DNA of 64,000 nt. Source: Dehalogenimonas formicexedens. GTDB lineage: Bacteria > Chloroflexota > Dehalococcoidia > Dehalococcoidales > Dehalococcoidaceae. Below, piece by piece: positions 1 through 8,961 of this stretch (position 1 is the stretch's first letter; each line of letters starts with the position of its first letter). A program made the translations under genes and the position numbers. The notes beneath the pieces were generated by a model that saw only the letters and a program-made list of their open reading frames with translations, was not told the DNA's origin and ran no database searches. Location of the stretch: positions 1,020,210-1,084,209 of the forward strand of contig NZ_CP018258.1 of NCBI RefSeq assembly GCF_001953175.1, in the 5' to 3' direction.

Positions 1-384
1 CCACTTCAGGCGGTGGGGATATTGGGGGAAACTCAATCCAAAATGGTTGACACTATGGTCCGCGACGTCATAACCTTTTCGATCGGTGTATCTGACCTGT
101 CACCGGGATTGCCGGCTAAAATCGGCATGAGTCAGCCGGTTCTTACCGCCTGCAACCAGTTAAGAGATTTTTTGTTCGAGCGGGTGTACCATAACCGCGA
201 TCGCAATGCTGAGAGTGCCCGGCTAACGATGAGGAACCTGTATAATTTCTATCTGGAGTCTCCGGAGCGTCTGCCGCCGGAATTCCGTGACTTAAAAGAT
301 CCGGCTAGAGGGGTCGTCGACTACATCGCCGGAATGACCGATCAATTCGCTACTCAGACAGCCGCGTCATTTGGTCTTATCTAA
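1..384 (+). CDS. dGTPase-like HD protein, C-terminal part (5' truncated by window)
   Basis: The reading frame is open from base 1, so the gene starts outside the window; about 127 residues are visible. The tail has the layout of the C-terminus of deoxyguanosinetriphosphate triphosphohydrolase-like proteins: a segment with LRDFLFERVY, then NLYNFYLESPERLPPEF, then the closing DYIAGMTDQFA motif. Family members hydrolyse dNTPs to nucleoside plus triphosphate in the cytoplasm and influence dNTP pools. The catalytic HD residues lie upstream and cannot be checked. The stop codon directly abuts the dnaG ATG with no gap, so translation of the two genes is probably coupled. Confidence 0.85.
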   Translation, partial: PLQAVGILGETQSKMVDTMVRDVITFSIGVSDLSPGLPAKIGMSQPVLTACNQLRDFLFERVYHNRDRNAESARLTMRNLYNFYLESPERLPPEFRDLKDPARGVVDYIAGMTDQFATQTAASFGLI

Positions 385-2148
385 ATGGATGTCATTAACG
401 AAATAAAATCCCGTGCCGATATAGCGGAACTGGTCAGCCAATACACGACGTTGATCCGGTCCGGCAAATCGTTGAAAGGCCTTTGCCCGTTTCACTCGGA
501 GAAACACGGTAGTTTTTTCGTTTATCCCGAATCCGGCACCTGGCATTGTTTCGGAGCCTGCGCCACCGGCGGCGACATATTTTCATTCCTGATGAAAAAA
601 GAAGGGCTTTCATTCTCGGAAGCGCTCGAAAGGCTGGCCGAAAAATACGGCGTCCCTCTGCCTTCAAGATTCCAACCGGTCCCTGAAACCAGCCATCGGT
701 CGGATCTCTATTCGGTTAATGCAGCCGCCGCCCAATATTTTCATGGCTTACTTTTAAATACCGACGCGGCGGAAAAAGCACGTGCTTATTTACAGAAACG
801 AGGCGTCAATGCCGGATCGATAGACTCTTTCCAATTGGGCTATGCCCTACCCGAATGGCAGGCGCTTAAAGACTATCTCAATAACGCCGGCTACACCGAC
901 GAGTTGCTGACCGAGGCGGGGTTGTTGGGCAGAAGCGACTCCGGCCGTTATTACGACAGGTTCCGTGACCAGATCATGTTTCCCATAACGGATATTAAGG
1001 GGCATGTCACCGGCTTCGGGGCTCGAGTCCTGGATGATTCGCAACCAAAATATCTGAACTCACCCGAAACACCCCTGTTTTCGAAAAGTTCCACCTTGTA
1101 TGGCATCAGTCTCGCAGCTACGCCTATCCGCAACGCCGATGCCGCCATCATCGTTGAAGGGTATCTTGATACGATCATCAGTCATCAGTACGGATTCACC
1201 AATACGGTGGCATCGATGGGTACCGCCATCAATGAAAAACAGTTACACATCCTGAAAAAATTATCAGCCAATCTTATCCTGGCTCTCGATGCCGACGCGG
1301 CGGGCGAGGAAGCGATGGCACGGTGCGTCCCGTTTGAAAACCTGTTGGAACGCGAGATTAAGGTGGTGGTGGCTCCCACTGGTCAGGACCCGGACGAAGT
1401 GATTAGAGCCGATGCCGAACACTGGCGCAGGTTGCTGACTTCGGCAACACCCATGGTCGATTTCGTATTTAATAGATCCATTGAATCTGCCGACCTCCAC
1501 ACTGCCATGGGCAAATCAGACCTAGTGACCAAATTGTTACCTGTTGTCGCCGGAATCAACGACCCGGTACGGCGGACGCACTACCTGGCCCTGCTTGCCA
1601 GCCGTGTCGGAACAGCAGTATCGGACTTGCAATTCAGCCTGGCTCAACTTAAACTACCGCAGCCCGGAGTTAGAGCAACGGGACAACCTGCCAAGGCCCC
1701 TCCAATACGAAATCACCAAACAGAGAATTATTTTCTTTCGATACTCGTAAAACACCCTGAGTTAAGGTCAGTCTGCGCTGGTTTCCGCGGGGAATATCTT
1801 GAAAGCATCGAGGATCGGGAAATATACCGCCTTTGTTTGACTTGTGACGAACCCGGATTGTTTAAGACGAGACTCGATCCCGCGGTTTGGCAACGCTTGG
1901 AAATCGTGTCGGCTGGACCCGTCGCCGAAGATCGCCTGGCTGACAGGTTAACGGAGTGCGCTCTGCGCTTGGAAGAAAACTACCTGAAAGCCGCTGCCTC
2001 CAAAATCAAGGAAATTTTGAACGCCGAAGATAACAGGGGCAGCGCGTCGGAACTGCTTAGATACAAAGAACAGGGACTATCATTAGACAGCCGGCTTGCC
2101 GAGCTATATAAACGTAAAGAAGAAAGACGTCGAAGCCCCAGGAGGTAA
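385..2148 (+). CDS. dnaG: DNA primase DnaG
   Basis: A 587-residue bacterial primase that makes RNA primers for replication. The N-terminal CHC2 zinc finger is visible with C34, H37, C55 and C59; the second pair is spaced C-x3-C (CFGAC), one residue wider than the commonest form. The TOPRIM core follows with the conserved Glu in VEGYLD (about residue 258) and the DxD of ALDADAAGEEA (about 302-304). The C-terminal part is helical and matches the helicase-interaction region in position. The ATG immediately follows the stop of the dGTPase-like gene, and rpoD begins 3 bases after this stop, giving the well-known primase-sigma macromolecular synthesis arrangement. Length is normal for the family. 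Confidence 0.97.
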   Translation: MDVINEIKSRADIAELVSQYTTLIRSGKSLKGLCPFHSEKHGSFFVYPESGTWHCFGACATGGDIFSFLMKKEGLSFSEALERLAEKYGVPLPSRFQPVPETSHRSDLYSVNAAAAQYFHGLLLNTDAAEKARAYLQKRGVNAGSIDSFQLGYALPEWQALKDYLNNAGYTDELLTEAGLLGRSDSGRYYDRFRDQIMFPITDIKGHVTGFGARVLDDSQPKYLNSPETPLFSKSSTLYGISLAATPIRNADAAIIVEGYLDTIISHQYGFTNTVASMGTAINEKQLHILKKLSANLILALDADAAGEEAMARCVPFENLLEREIKVVVAPTGQDPDEVIRADAEHWRRLLTSATPMVDFVFNRSIESADLHTAMGKSDLVTKLLPVVAGINDPVRRTHYLALLASRVGTAVSDLQFSLAQLKLPQPGVRATGQPAKAPPIRNHQTENYFLSILVKHPELRSVCAGFRGEYLESIEDREIYRLCLTCDEPGLFKTRLDPAVWQRLEIVSAGPVAEDRLADRLTECALRLEENYLKAAASKIKEILNAEDNRGSASELLRYKEQGLSLDSRLAELYKRKEERRRSPRR

Positions 2149-2151
2149 TAA

Positions 2152-3666
2152 ATGGAAAAAGAACGATCTGAAAATTCGATTAACGATGAGGATCTGGAAA
2201 CCCCGGTTGCGCCGGCGGATGAAGAGGAAGAAAAGGAAGCCGAAGAGGAAACCGGTCCCTCAGGTCCCGGCGACCTTACCGCTGAAGACCTGTCAGCTGA
2301 GGCGGAGGCGGAGTCAGACACCATCCCTGAAGGAGCAGAGGCATTGCTGCCCGATTTGGAGATGCCTCTGGAGCAACTCGAGCACGGCATTGTTGACGAT
2401 CCGGTAAGAATGTATCTCCACGAGATCGGACGAGTACCGCTGCTGAACGCCGAAACAGAAAAAATGCTCGCCAAGAAAATGGAAGAGGGAAAACGCATCC
2501 GGGAGATACGGGAGCAGTGCCGCCTGAAGGATGGGCACCCCCCTACCGCGGTGGAAACAATGGTTTGCATGCTTCAAGAGCTGGTGAAGGCGGCTGTAAC
2601 CGTCAGTATGTTACAAAAACAGCTCGGACTCCCCGTTTCAACCAATTTCAAAGAAGCGGTGTTTTCCCCCAAGCTACGCGCCAGTATTGATCAGGAAATT
2701 GATCAGGAACTCACCAAAAGCATCGCTGAAGAACAGGGCGCCCCGGTTTCTCAGATCGAGCAGGCGCTGATCGACCTTTCTCTGAATAGTGACCTCTTAC
2801 CCAAAAAAGTGCTCGATGGCATTCCCTCCGACATGGAATTGGCCGACATCGATAAACTTGTCGTTGATCCGTCTTTTATCACCCGGCTGGAGCACTACGA
2901 ACATCAACTCAAAAATTATCTTGATACCGTTGAAATCGAAGCTAAAAAAGCTGAAAGGCACCTGATCCAGGCTAACCTCAGGCTGGTGGTAAGCGTCGCT
3001 AAAAAACATATCGGCCGGGGTATGCCGCTGCTCGACCTGATCCAGGAAGGCAACATAGGACTAATAAGAGCGGTCGAGAAATTTGATTTCCATCGTGGGT
3101 TCAAGTTCTCAACCTACGCCACCTGGTGGATCCGCCAGGCCATCACCCGCGCTATTGCCGACCAGGCCAGGACGATCCGTATCCCGGTTCACATGGTGGA
3201 AACGATCAACAAGCTTTTGTCGGTCTCAAGGTCTCTGTCTCAAAAACTGGGGAGAGAACCCAACCCGGAAGAAATCGCCGTAGAAATGGAACTCCCAGCC
3301 GACAAAGTCCGCGAAATCGCAAAAGTCTCCCAGTTGCCGGTGTCGCTGGAGTCTCCCATCGGGGAAGAAGAAGACTCCCACCTTGGGGACTTCATCGAAG
3401 ACCAAAATGCGCTGCCCCCGCCTGATGCCGCTTCGCGCCAATTACTCAAGGAGCAGATCGATAACGTCCTGGGCAGCCTTACTCCCCGTGAACGCAGAGT
3501 GCTGCAACTCCGATTCGGTTTAGAGGACGGCCGAAGCCGAACACTTGAGGAGGTGGGGAAAGAATTCAATGTAACGCGAGAGCGGATCCGTCAGATTGAA
3601 GCCAAGGCGCTTCGTAAGCTGAGACACCCCAGCCGAAGCCGGAAGTTGAAGGACTACCTTGAATAG
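2152..3666 (+). CDS. rpoD: Primary RNA polymerase sigma factor RpoD/SigA
   Basis: A 504-residue housekeeping sigma factor. After an acidic, low-complexity N-terminus (about residues 1-80, Glu/Ala/Pro-rich) comes region 1.2 ([17 protein letters not shown]). Region 2 holds the RNA-polymerase and -10 binding helices ([35 protein letters not shown]), and region 3 follows. Region 4 contains the -35-binding helix-turn-helix ([20 protein letters not shown]) near the end. A strong ribosome binding site, AGGAGG, lies 6 bases before the ATG and overlaps the end of dnaG. It is the last gene of the dGTPase-dnaG-rpoD operon; the next gene is convergent. The promoters seen in this window (TTGACA-like / TATAAT-like, 16-18 bp) fit recognition by such a factor. 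Confidence 0.97.
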   Translation: MEKERSENSINDEDLETPVAPADEEEEKEAEEETGPSGPGDLTAEDLSAEAEAESDTIPEGAEALLPDLEMPLEQLEHGIVDDPVRMYLHEIGRVPLLNAETEKMLAKKMEEGKRIREIREQCRLKDGHPPTAVETMVCMLQELVKAAVTVSMLQKQLGLPVSTNFKEAVFSPKLRASIDQEIDQELTKSIAEEQGAPVSQIEQALIDLSLNSDLLPKKVLDGIPSDMELADIDKLVVDPSFITRLEHYEHQLKNYLDTVEIEAKKAERHLIQANLRLVVSVAKKHIGRGMPLLDLIQEGNIGLIRAVEKFDFHRGFKFSTYATWWIRQAITRAIADQARTIRIPVHMVETINKLLSVSRSLSQKLGREPNPEEIAVEMELPADKVREIAKVSQLPVSLESPIGEEEDSHLGDFIEDQNALPPPDAASRQLLKEQIDNVLGSLTPRERRVLQLRFGLEDGRSRTLEEVGKEFNVTRERIRQIEAKALRKLRHPSRSRKLKDYLE

Positions 3667-3689
3667 TCGAACGTTACCGCGAAACGGGT

Positions 3690-4211
3690 TTATCCCAATT
3701 TTGTCGGCCAGAAACCGACGTGAACATAGCTGACGATAAGATGTCCAAGTAAAAACACAATCAGAATCAACCAGAAGTAACCGTGCCAGGCATAAAATCG
3801 ACCATAAAAACCGGTATAAGTTTTGTCTGCGCGGAATACTTTCAGAAGCGATGCAAAGGACCTGCAGTTAGCGAAGGTCGCTGTTATGGAACCAAAGGTA
3901 CCTACAGCGGCTATTAATATGGCGAGATGAATTCCCGCGTCAGGATCTCCCCGCTTGGGTAAACTGGTATGCATTATGCCAGCCATGACATGGGGAATTA
4001 GGAACAATAGGAAAACCCACCAGTATATAGAATGGTAACGGAAGAATACCTTATACGGACGGCTTGCGACCACTGCGCCAAGGTTAATCCGGTTGGCCAG
4101 AGACACAAAGGTCCGGCAGGACAAAGCGACGGCTAGAAAACTGGTAAGGGTAAGGAAACCCAAGGCAACGGCAACACGCTCTCCGAAAAGACCCAAATCT
4201 CCAGTGACCAT
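3690..4211 (-). CDS. Four-helix membrane protein, possible haem b protein
   Basis: A 173-residue integral membrane protein with about four hydrophobic segments (roughly residues 12-32, 60-80, 96-116 and 145-165). Several histidines sit in or at the ends of the helices (RYHSIYWW, IPHVMAG, GIHLAI, AWHGYFW, GHLIVSYVH). Paired intramembrane histidines of this type occur in b-type cytochromes and ferric-reductase-like proteins, so a haem b electron-transfer role is a reasonable guess. No family signature was recognised with certainty. It is the last gene of the minus-strand respiratory cluster, 5 bases downstream of a lipoprotein gene, and converges on rpoD. Confidence 0.7.
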   Translation of the reverse strand: MVTGDLGLFGERVAVALGFLTLTSFLAVALSCRTFVSLANRINLGAVVASRPYKVFFRYHSIYWWVFLLFLIPHVMAGIMHTSLPKRGDPDAGIHLAILIAAVGTFGSITATFANCRSFASLLKVFRADKTYTGFYGRFYAWHGYFWLILIVFLLGHLIVSYVHVGFWPTKLG

Positions 4212-4216
4212 GAGCT

Positions 4217-4843
4217 TCAGTCCAACAGTCCGAAACTTTCCAATACGTGTTGATAGCCATCCGTCATCGAGCTGGCAATGGTCTGATCGCAGGTCATATC
4301 GATTTCAATCGCTATTCCACTCTGGACCATGACGGTAATGTAATAATTTGCCGGGCGCGGTTGAAGCGTGGGCTGAACCGGTGCTGTCGTCGTCGGTTGA
4401 GCAGTATCCTGCGGACTGGTGGTTCCTGAGCTGTCTGCCGTAAAAAAACATTGCTGGGCGCGGATATCACCGAGCATGATGGGCTGCATGCTAACAATAC
4501 TAAAATCGGAGAGTGACGATTTGGCATTGTTGACCAGGGCAGTGATCAACTTTTCACTTGTGTTCGTGTCACTCGCCGGATACCAAACATAAATGTAGAT
4601 TTCGCTATAACCTGACGAACTGTTGAAACTGATCCCAACCTGAGAATTAACAGAATTTTCCATATTCTCCAAATTGAGGTAGATCAGTTTGTAATCCTTG
4701 GGATACTCAAAAGTAAAGTGTTGGAACCCTTCCTTGATGTTCATCGCCTGATAATCGCCGCTTGAACTGCATGCCACCGATATCGAAGCGATGATAAAAA
4801 TGGGGGAAACTATTTTTATTATTCTTCTGACACTTATTAACAA
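4217..4843 (-). CDS. Predicted lipoprotein of the oxidase cluster
   Basis: A 208-residue exported lipoprotein of unknown function. I chose the TTG at 4843 because an AAGGAGA ribosome binding site stands 5 bases before it and the product then begins with a proper lipoprotein signal: a basic N-terminus, a hydrophobic run, and the lipobox SVAC followed by a Ser/Gly linker. A longer reading frame upstream exists but crosses the intergenic hairpin at 4860-4890. The middle part alternates beta-type segments, and a Thr/Pro/Gln-rich linker lies near residue 160. There is no haem or metal motif. It resembles DcrB-like or PsbP-like small lipoproteins in size only; no family is assigned. Confidence 0.65.
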   Translation of the reverse strand: MLISVRRIIKIVSPIFIIASISVACSSSGDYQAMNIKEGFQHFTFEYPKDYKLIYLNLENMENSVNSQVGISFNSSSGYSEIYIYVWYPASDTNTSEKLITALVNNAKSSLSDFSIVSMQPIMLGDIRAQQCFFTADSSGTTSPQDTAQPTTTAPVQPTLQPRPANYYITVMVQSGIAIEIDMTCDQTIASSMTDGYQHVLESFGLLD

Positions 4844-4859
4844 GAAAATCTCCTTATAA

Positions 4860-4890
4860 GGGCTCAACCACCCGGAGGATGGTTGAGCCC
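4860..4890 (-). terminator. Intergenic hairpin after the oxidase genes
   Basis: An 11-bp perfect inverted repeat (GGGCTCAACCA / TGGTTGAGCCC) with a 9-base loop lies between the 103-residue membrane protein and the lipoprotein gene. It lacks a following T-run on either strand, so it is more likely an mRNA-stabilising or attenuating hairpin than a strong intrinsic terminator. Confidence 0.55.
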
Positions 4891-4908
4891 AGAAGTTCAT
4901 CGATACAG

Positions 4909-5220
4909 TTAGTAAGCAAACCAGATATTGAACTCTGCCGCATGTTGGAAAAAATACACGATTGACCAGATTATCATGAAGACAAAAAAGGTCCATAGGA
5001 AGACAGTCATGCCACCATGGCCTTCATATATGACTCCGCCGTATATATTCGCATGCGCTTGAGTGTCTTCTACTGTATAACCGGAACCACTCCTCATTAA
5101 CATGTAGACAGAAATCACGGTGAGGAACATCGCTGTCAGGACGACCGTCATGCTGAAATAATGAGCATAAACGTAATCCCCCAGATAAATGTTGCTTAAT
5201 AGATAAGGGTTCCAATTCAT
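4909..5220 (-). CDS. Small two-helix membrane protein in cbb3 oxidase operon
   Basis: A 103-residue protein with two predicted transmembrane helices (about residues 20-42 and 71-95), rich in Tyr, Phe and Trp. Its ATG overlaps the ccoS stop as ATGA, so the two are translationally coupled. Position suggests an accessory subunit or assembly factor of the oxidase. It does not match CcoQ or CcoH clearly enough to name; the last 15 residues are aromatic and may lie at the membrane surface. Function is inferred from context only. Confidence 0.7.
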   Translation of the reverse strand: MNWNPYLLSNIYLGDYVYAHYFSMTVVLTAMFLTVISVYMLMRSGSGYTVEDTQAHANIYGGVIYEGHGGMTVFLWTFFVFMIIWSIVYFFQHAAEFNIWFAY

Positions 5221-5405
5221 GGCTTTTCACCTTTCCCGGGAGATTGAGTGGATTTGCCATCATCTTCAGGCCGTTTGAAAATTACATACTTGGTTTGTTC
5301 AATGTTTTTGAACTGCCCGGTTTTCCAACCCCAAATGAACAAACCCCCAAATATCAGCAGCAATGATACAGTGACTATCGCTTGGGCAATTTGTGCCTCA
5401 TTCAA
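5217..5405 (-). CDS. ccoS: CcoS-like cbb3 oxidase assembly protein
   Basis: A 62-residue single-span membrane protein. One helix (about residues 9-28) is followed by the hallmark segment WGWKTGQFKNIEQTKYVIF, which matches the CcoS/FixS pattern of a Gly-Gln-Phe, an acidic/polar turn, and a hydrophobic residue before a short tail. CcoS is needed for insertion of cofactors into the catalytic subunit of cbb3-type cytochrome c oxidases. It starts 4 bases after the stop of the catalytic fusion gene and overlaps the next gene by 4 bases. The other usual maturation genes (ccoG, ccoH, ccoI) are not in this window. Confidence 0.75.
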   Translation of the reverse strand: MNEAQIAQAIVTVSLLLIFGGLFIWGWKTGQFKNIEQTKYVIFKRPEDDGKSTQSPGKGEKP

Positions 5406-5409
5406 TACT

Positions 5410-8226
5410 TTATCCCCCTTTCATTAAGTTCACAGCGAATGGATCGGTGTATAACGGCGCCCATTTGCTATTATAATCGTCCGGTTTCGAAAACGATTGT
5501 TCGTACAATATCACCTGGGCAATTTCGATGTCCGTTAAATCTTCCTTCCACGGAGGCATATTGGTCGTCTCGACACCTTCCGTTACTTTCCAAACCCAAC
5601 GACCATAGTTGGTAAAATCGCCGCCGCTTTCTTCAAAGTTTGCCGGTTCAGGTTGGATGTATCCGGTACCCGCGGTGACTATCGAAGCTGGTCCATCACC
5701 ATGGCCGTCATCTCCATGGCACTGGGCACAATAGATTGCATACAACCCTTTCCCTTTATTGAAATCCTGTTCGGTTCCCGGGATTAACGGCTTTGGATGA
5801 TGTTGGGCATCAAAATCATCGCCTTCTTGATCCGAAACGTCTCCTGACACCGTGCGTACGGCGCCGGGACCAATGACAAAACTCATCTCATAAGTCATTA
5901 TCTTGAAGATATCATCATCGCTGACAGTCCACCCCCACGGAGGCATAGCTGTCCCAGGTACTCCTTCATGGATCCTCCAGAAATGCATCGCATCCCCGCC
6001 GGCATCCGCAAACAGAGCAATGCGTTCATGCAGGTTTGCCGGATGGGCTAATGTTTGCCTCGCGTATGGTCCCATACCGTTACCGGAATCACCGTGGCAT
6101 GGCAGACATTTTTGAGCGAAAAGAGTTTTACCTTGCTCAAAGATGTCTGCCCATTGTTTGCCAAGAGACTCAGGCCCAGTGTACGTTTGGGTTTCAGGAT
6201 CATAATACGACGCAACTTGCATCATCAAAGGAACGTGCGGATTGCTTATTAATGAAAATTCATAAGGCACTGGGGCATAAAAACCCGATGGATCCAGGTC
6301 TTCTCCACCTAACGACTGCAAATAGGCGGCTAGATTATTCAGATCTGTGTCACTCATCCAGGCAAAAGACGGCATTATCGATCGAGGTGAACGGCTGCGA
6401 GGATTAATCTCGTGTTGGATATCCCACACAGTCGGTCTTTTGCCTCCGATCTGCCCGAGACTCGGCCCTGTCCGTTCGGTTCCCAGGAAATTGGGTACCG
6501 AAAAATAGAAATCGCCTGCCTGTGACGTGTAGCCCATTGCCCAATCCTGAGGCCTTATGAACTGGTTGTGACAGTATTCGCAACCGTTTGCCTTATAGAC
6601 CAGTAATCCAGCCTGCTGAGCTTCTGTCAAAGGCTGAGCCCGCATTGAGGGAGCGTCAGCTGCATACATGTACGACATTACGAGAAAGGTGAAAGACATC
6701 AACAGGAAACCCGTCAAACCACCGATAGTAATTATCGGAACGTTGATCTTTTCCTGGCTGGTATTCATCCATTTCGAATGAGATTTGGCACTGACACCCT
6801 CGATAAGTTCGGGAATTTCAGCCTTGAAGGGGACACGGCTTTTCCACCAGGTCATGAATATTGTAATCGCAAAAATATAGGCGCCAAGGATGATGATGCC
6901 GCCCCCGATCGCGCGCCAGATAAAGCTGATACGTAAAGCAGGTAATGTTTCGACCACATTCAGGTGCATCCACCAGTCGCCGCTGGCAATCAGGCCGCTG
7001 ACCACCATCGATGAGAAGAATGTGAGGAAGCCCAGAAACGCCACCCACCAGGTAGTGCGCATCGAAAGCTTGCCTCCCCACAATTGCTTACCCCAGATCT
7101 GGGGTAATAACCAGAATATACCTCCAACGCATAAGAATCCGAATCCACCGAGCAGAGCGAGGTGGTCGTGGCTTATCGTCCACTGGTTGAAGTGTAGATA
7201 AGCGTTGGTGCTACGCAGTCCCTGCAGGGTTCCCTGGATCGACGTTAATACGTACATCACAAACCCGGCAAAAATGAACTGGAGCACGGTACTCTGAGTT
7301 AGTTTGTGCCACGACCCGCGCATAGTCAGTCCTATATTAGTCATGAAAGCCAGGACGGGCACCATCATCAACACTGTCATCACTACAGAAACGGTTTTCA
7401 GCCACTCAGGTATTGGCGATTGGAGCAAATGATGGCCGCCGACGCCGGTGTAGATTAAGGCGATGCTGAAGAAACTGATGATGGAAAGCAGGTGCGAATA
7501 TAGCGGACGATTGAGCAGTCTTGGTATAAAATAGTACCAGGCGGGAATGCCCAGCGTGGTGAACCATAATCCCAAAACGTTGTGGCCGTAATACCAGTTG
7601 AAAATGCCATCCAGAGTTCCGTTCAAAGCGCCCGTTGCTGGATGCCACATGACATTGCCGACAAAATACACGATGGGGAACCACAGCGTGGTTCCCATGT
7701 AGTACCACAGAGAAACGTAGAGTTTCGGTTCTCTTCTGGTGAGTATCGTGCCCCAGATATTGTAAATGTTAAGGAAAAGGCATGCCATGACTGCAATATC
7801 GATAGCCCAGGGCAACTCGGCGTATTCTCGTCCCTGGCTGCCGCCTAACATGATCCAGATAATTCCGGCCAGGATTCCGAAGTTCCAGAGAAATGGCGTA
7901 AACATCGCGACCTTGGCTTTGTAGAGGCCGCGCGCGCACATGCGAGGTACTGTCCAGAACATAATTCCTAGCAACCCGGAAGAAAGAAAACCGAACAGGA
8001 CGCCGTTTACGTGGGATGGCCTGATGCGCCCAAACGTATCCCAAGCTGATTCGCTCAGGAAGTCGGGAAAGAAAAATTTAATCGCAAGAAGCAGGCCGAA
8101 GGATGTGAAAAATGGGAACCACAGGGTGGCAAATATAAACCATATCTTGGCGACCTTATCGGTTTCTTTGAATTCGCTTTCGGGGGGAACGGCGACCTGT
8201 TTGACCTCTTCTGCGTGCGCGCTCAT
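5410..8226 (-). CDS. Fused cbb3-type cytochrome c oxidase CcoN-CcoO-CcoP-like
   Basis: A 938-residue fusion of proteins that are normally separate. Residues about 25-500 are the 12-helix CcoN haem-copper subunit: RPSHVNGVLFGF (haem ligand), WYYGHN and GGHHLL (CuB ligands), and TISHDHLALLGG (haem ligands). A Tyr sits six residues before the HH pair, where cbb3 oxidases carry the cross-linked Tyr. After another helix comes a CcoO-like mono-haem domain with CEYCH at about 549, followed by FIRPQDW. Two further cytochrome c domains, as in CcoP, carry CLPCH (about 707) and CAQCH (about 833). The product would hold two b-type and three c-type haems and reduce oxygen at high affinity at the membrane. 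The reading frame is unbroken, and ccoS follows. Confidence 0.93.
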   Translation of the reverse strand: MSAHAEEVKQVAVPPESEFKETDKVAKIWFIFATLWFPFFTSFGLLLAIKFFFPDFLSESAWDTFGRIRPSHVNGVLFGFLSSGLLGIMFWTVPRMCARGLYKAKVAMFTPFLWNFGILAGIIWIMLGGSQGREYAELPWAIDIAVMACLFLNIYNIWGTILTRREPKLYVSLWYYMGTTLWFPIVYFVGNVMWHPATGALNGTLDGIFNWYYGHNVLGLWFTTLGIPAWYYFIPRLLNRPLYSHLLSIISFFSIALIYTGVGGHHLLQSPIPEWLKTVSVVMTVLMMVPVLAFMTNIGLTMRGSWHKLTQSTVLQFIFAGFVMYVLTSIQGTLQGLRSTNAYLHFNQWTISHDHLALLGGFGFLCVGGIFWLLPQIWGKQLWGGKLSMRTTWWVAFLGFLTFFSSMVVSGLIASGDWWMHLNVVETLPALRISFIWRAIGGGIIILGAYIFAITIFMTWWKSRVPFKAEIPELIEGVSAKSHSKWMNTSQEKINVPIITIGGLTGFLLMSFTFLVMSYMYAADAPSMRAQPLTEAQQAGLLVYKANGCEYCHNQFIRPQDWAMGYTSQAGDFYFSVPNFLGTERTGPSLGQIGGKRPTVWDIQHEINPRSRSPRSIMPSFAWMSDTDLNNLAAYLQSLGGEDLDPSGFYAPVPYEFSLISNPHVPLMMQVASYYDPETQTYTGPESLGKQWADIFEQGKTLFAQKCLPCHGDSGNGMGPYARQTLAHPANLHERIALFADAGGDAMHFWRIHEGVPGTAMPPWGWTVSDDDIFKIMTYEMSFVIGPGAVRTVSGDVSDQEGDDFDAQHHPKPLIPGTEQDFNKGKGLYAIYCAQCHGDDGHGDGPASIVTAGTGYIQPEPANFEESGGDFTNYGRWVWKVTEGVETTNMPPWKEDLTDIEIAQVILYEQSFSKPDDYNSKWAPLYTDPFAVNLMKGG

Positions 8227-8248
8227 ATCGTTTCAATCTCCCCTTAAT

Positions 8249-8686
8249 TCACTTGACAGTTATCGTTATCCATACTGCCGAGTAATTTTCCATTGGTGTG
8301 TTGTCATTGTTAACCACTTGAACCGCCAATATATGTTCTCCAGGCTGGACATTTAACCAAATGTAGGATAACTGTGAGGAAGTTGCGTATTGTCCAGAAC
8401 CTGGGATAGCCGCAGCAGACGTGACAACGGGCGGCATTACATCTAGGTAATAAATGAGGTGTCCTTCGCCGGGCACGTTTTCCTGACCCACTTTATCGAC
8501 CAAATCAACGGATTCGACATAGGCTTTGATCGTGATGTCGCCGCTAGCCAATACTGATCCATAGGCTGGAGAGAGCAACAATACTTGAGGTTGTATTGGA
8601 TATAAAGGCTCAGTCGGCTGGCACGAACACAGAGGCACAGCAGCTAAAAAAAGGACTCCAATCAGGATCACGAATACCTTCCTCAT
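8249..8686 (-). CDS. Small exported lipoprotein at head of oxidase operon
   Basis: A 145-residue protein with a signal sequence and lipoprotein-type cysteines at residues 20 and 22 (PLCSCQ). The mature part is beta-rich. It carries the pattern LASGDITIKAYVE, then VPGEGHLIYYLDV, then PGEHILAVQVVNNDNTP, closing with a Val/Ile/Thr strand. The same pattern recurs in the C-terminal domain of the surface protein at 43231-44673, and a His/Tyr-containing EGH..YYLD motif resembles DUF4399-type exported domains. It precedes the oxidase gene by 22 bases and has a strong GGAGG ribosome binding site. A role in copper or haem handling is conceivable but not shown. Confidence 0.7.
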   Translation of the reverse strand: MRKVFVILIGVLFLAAVPLCSCQPTEPLYPIQPQVLLLSPAYGSVLASGDITIKAYVESVDLVDKVGQENVPGEGHLIYYLDVMPPVVTSAAAIPGSGQYATSSQLSYIWLNVQPGEHILAVQVVNNDNTPMENYSAVWITITVK

Positions 8687-8719
8687 CCGCTCCCTCCTAC
8701 GGCAAGTTGAGTTATCATC

Positions 8720-8747
8720 ATTCTAAATCGTTTGAATCGAAGTGCAA
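8720..8747 (-). promoter_or_regulatory. Predicted promoter of the oxidase operon
   Basis: On the minus strand TTGCAC (8747-8742) is followed after 16 bp by TAGAAT (8725-8720), ahead of the lipoprotein gene that opens the operon. Match to the sigma-70 consensus is moderate. Confidence 0.45.
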
Positions 8748-8961
8748 TTAGTACAATTACGTAATTGGGGATGCGTGAAAGTACGTATTTGAAGGTAGGT
8801 AGTTAAATCTTCGATTCATTCATAAGACCATTTTATAAATATTCAGCAAATTGACCGAACCCGATTGTTTATCTGGTTCCTTTGCGCCTCCCTGCGAATG
8901 ATATCAATGGTGGTTGTAACCGGCAGGCCCATGCTAAAATCACTCACGAGGTATATACGCG

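Noticed and set aside
5410-8226. Nitric oxide reductase (NorB-like) instead of oxidase
   Set aside because: A Tyr stands six residues before the CuB HH pair as in cbb3 oxidases, and the CcoO segment and ccoS neighbour support the oxidase.
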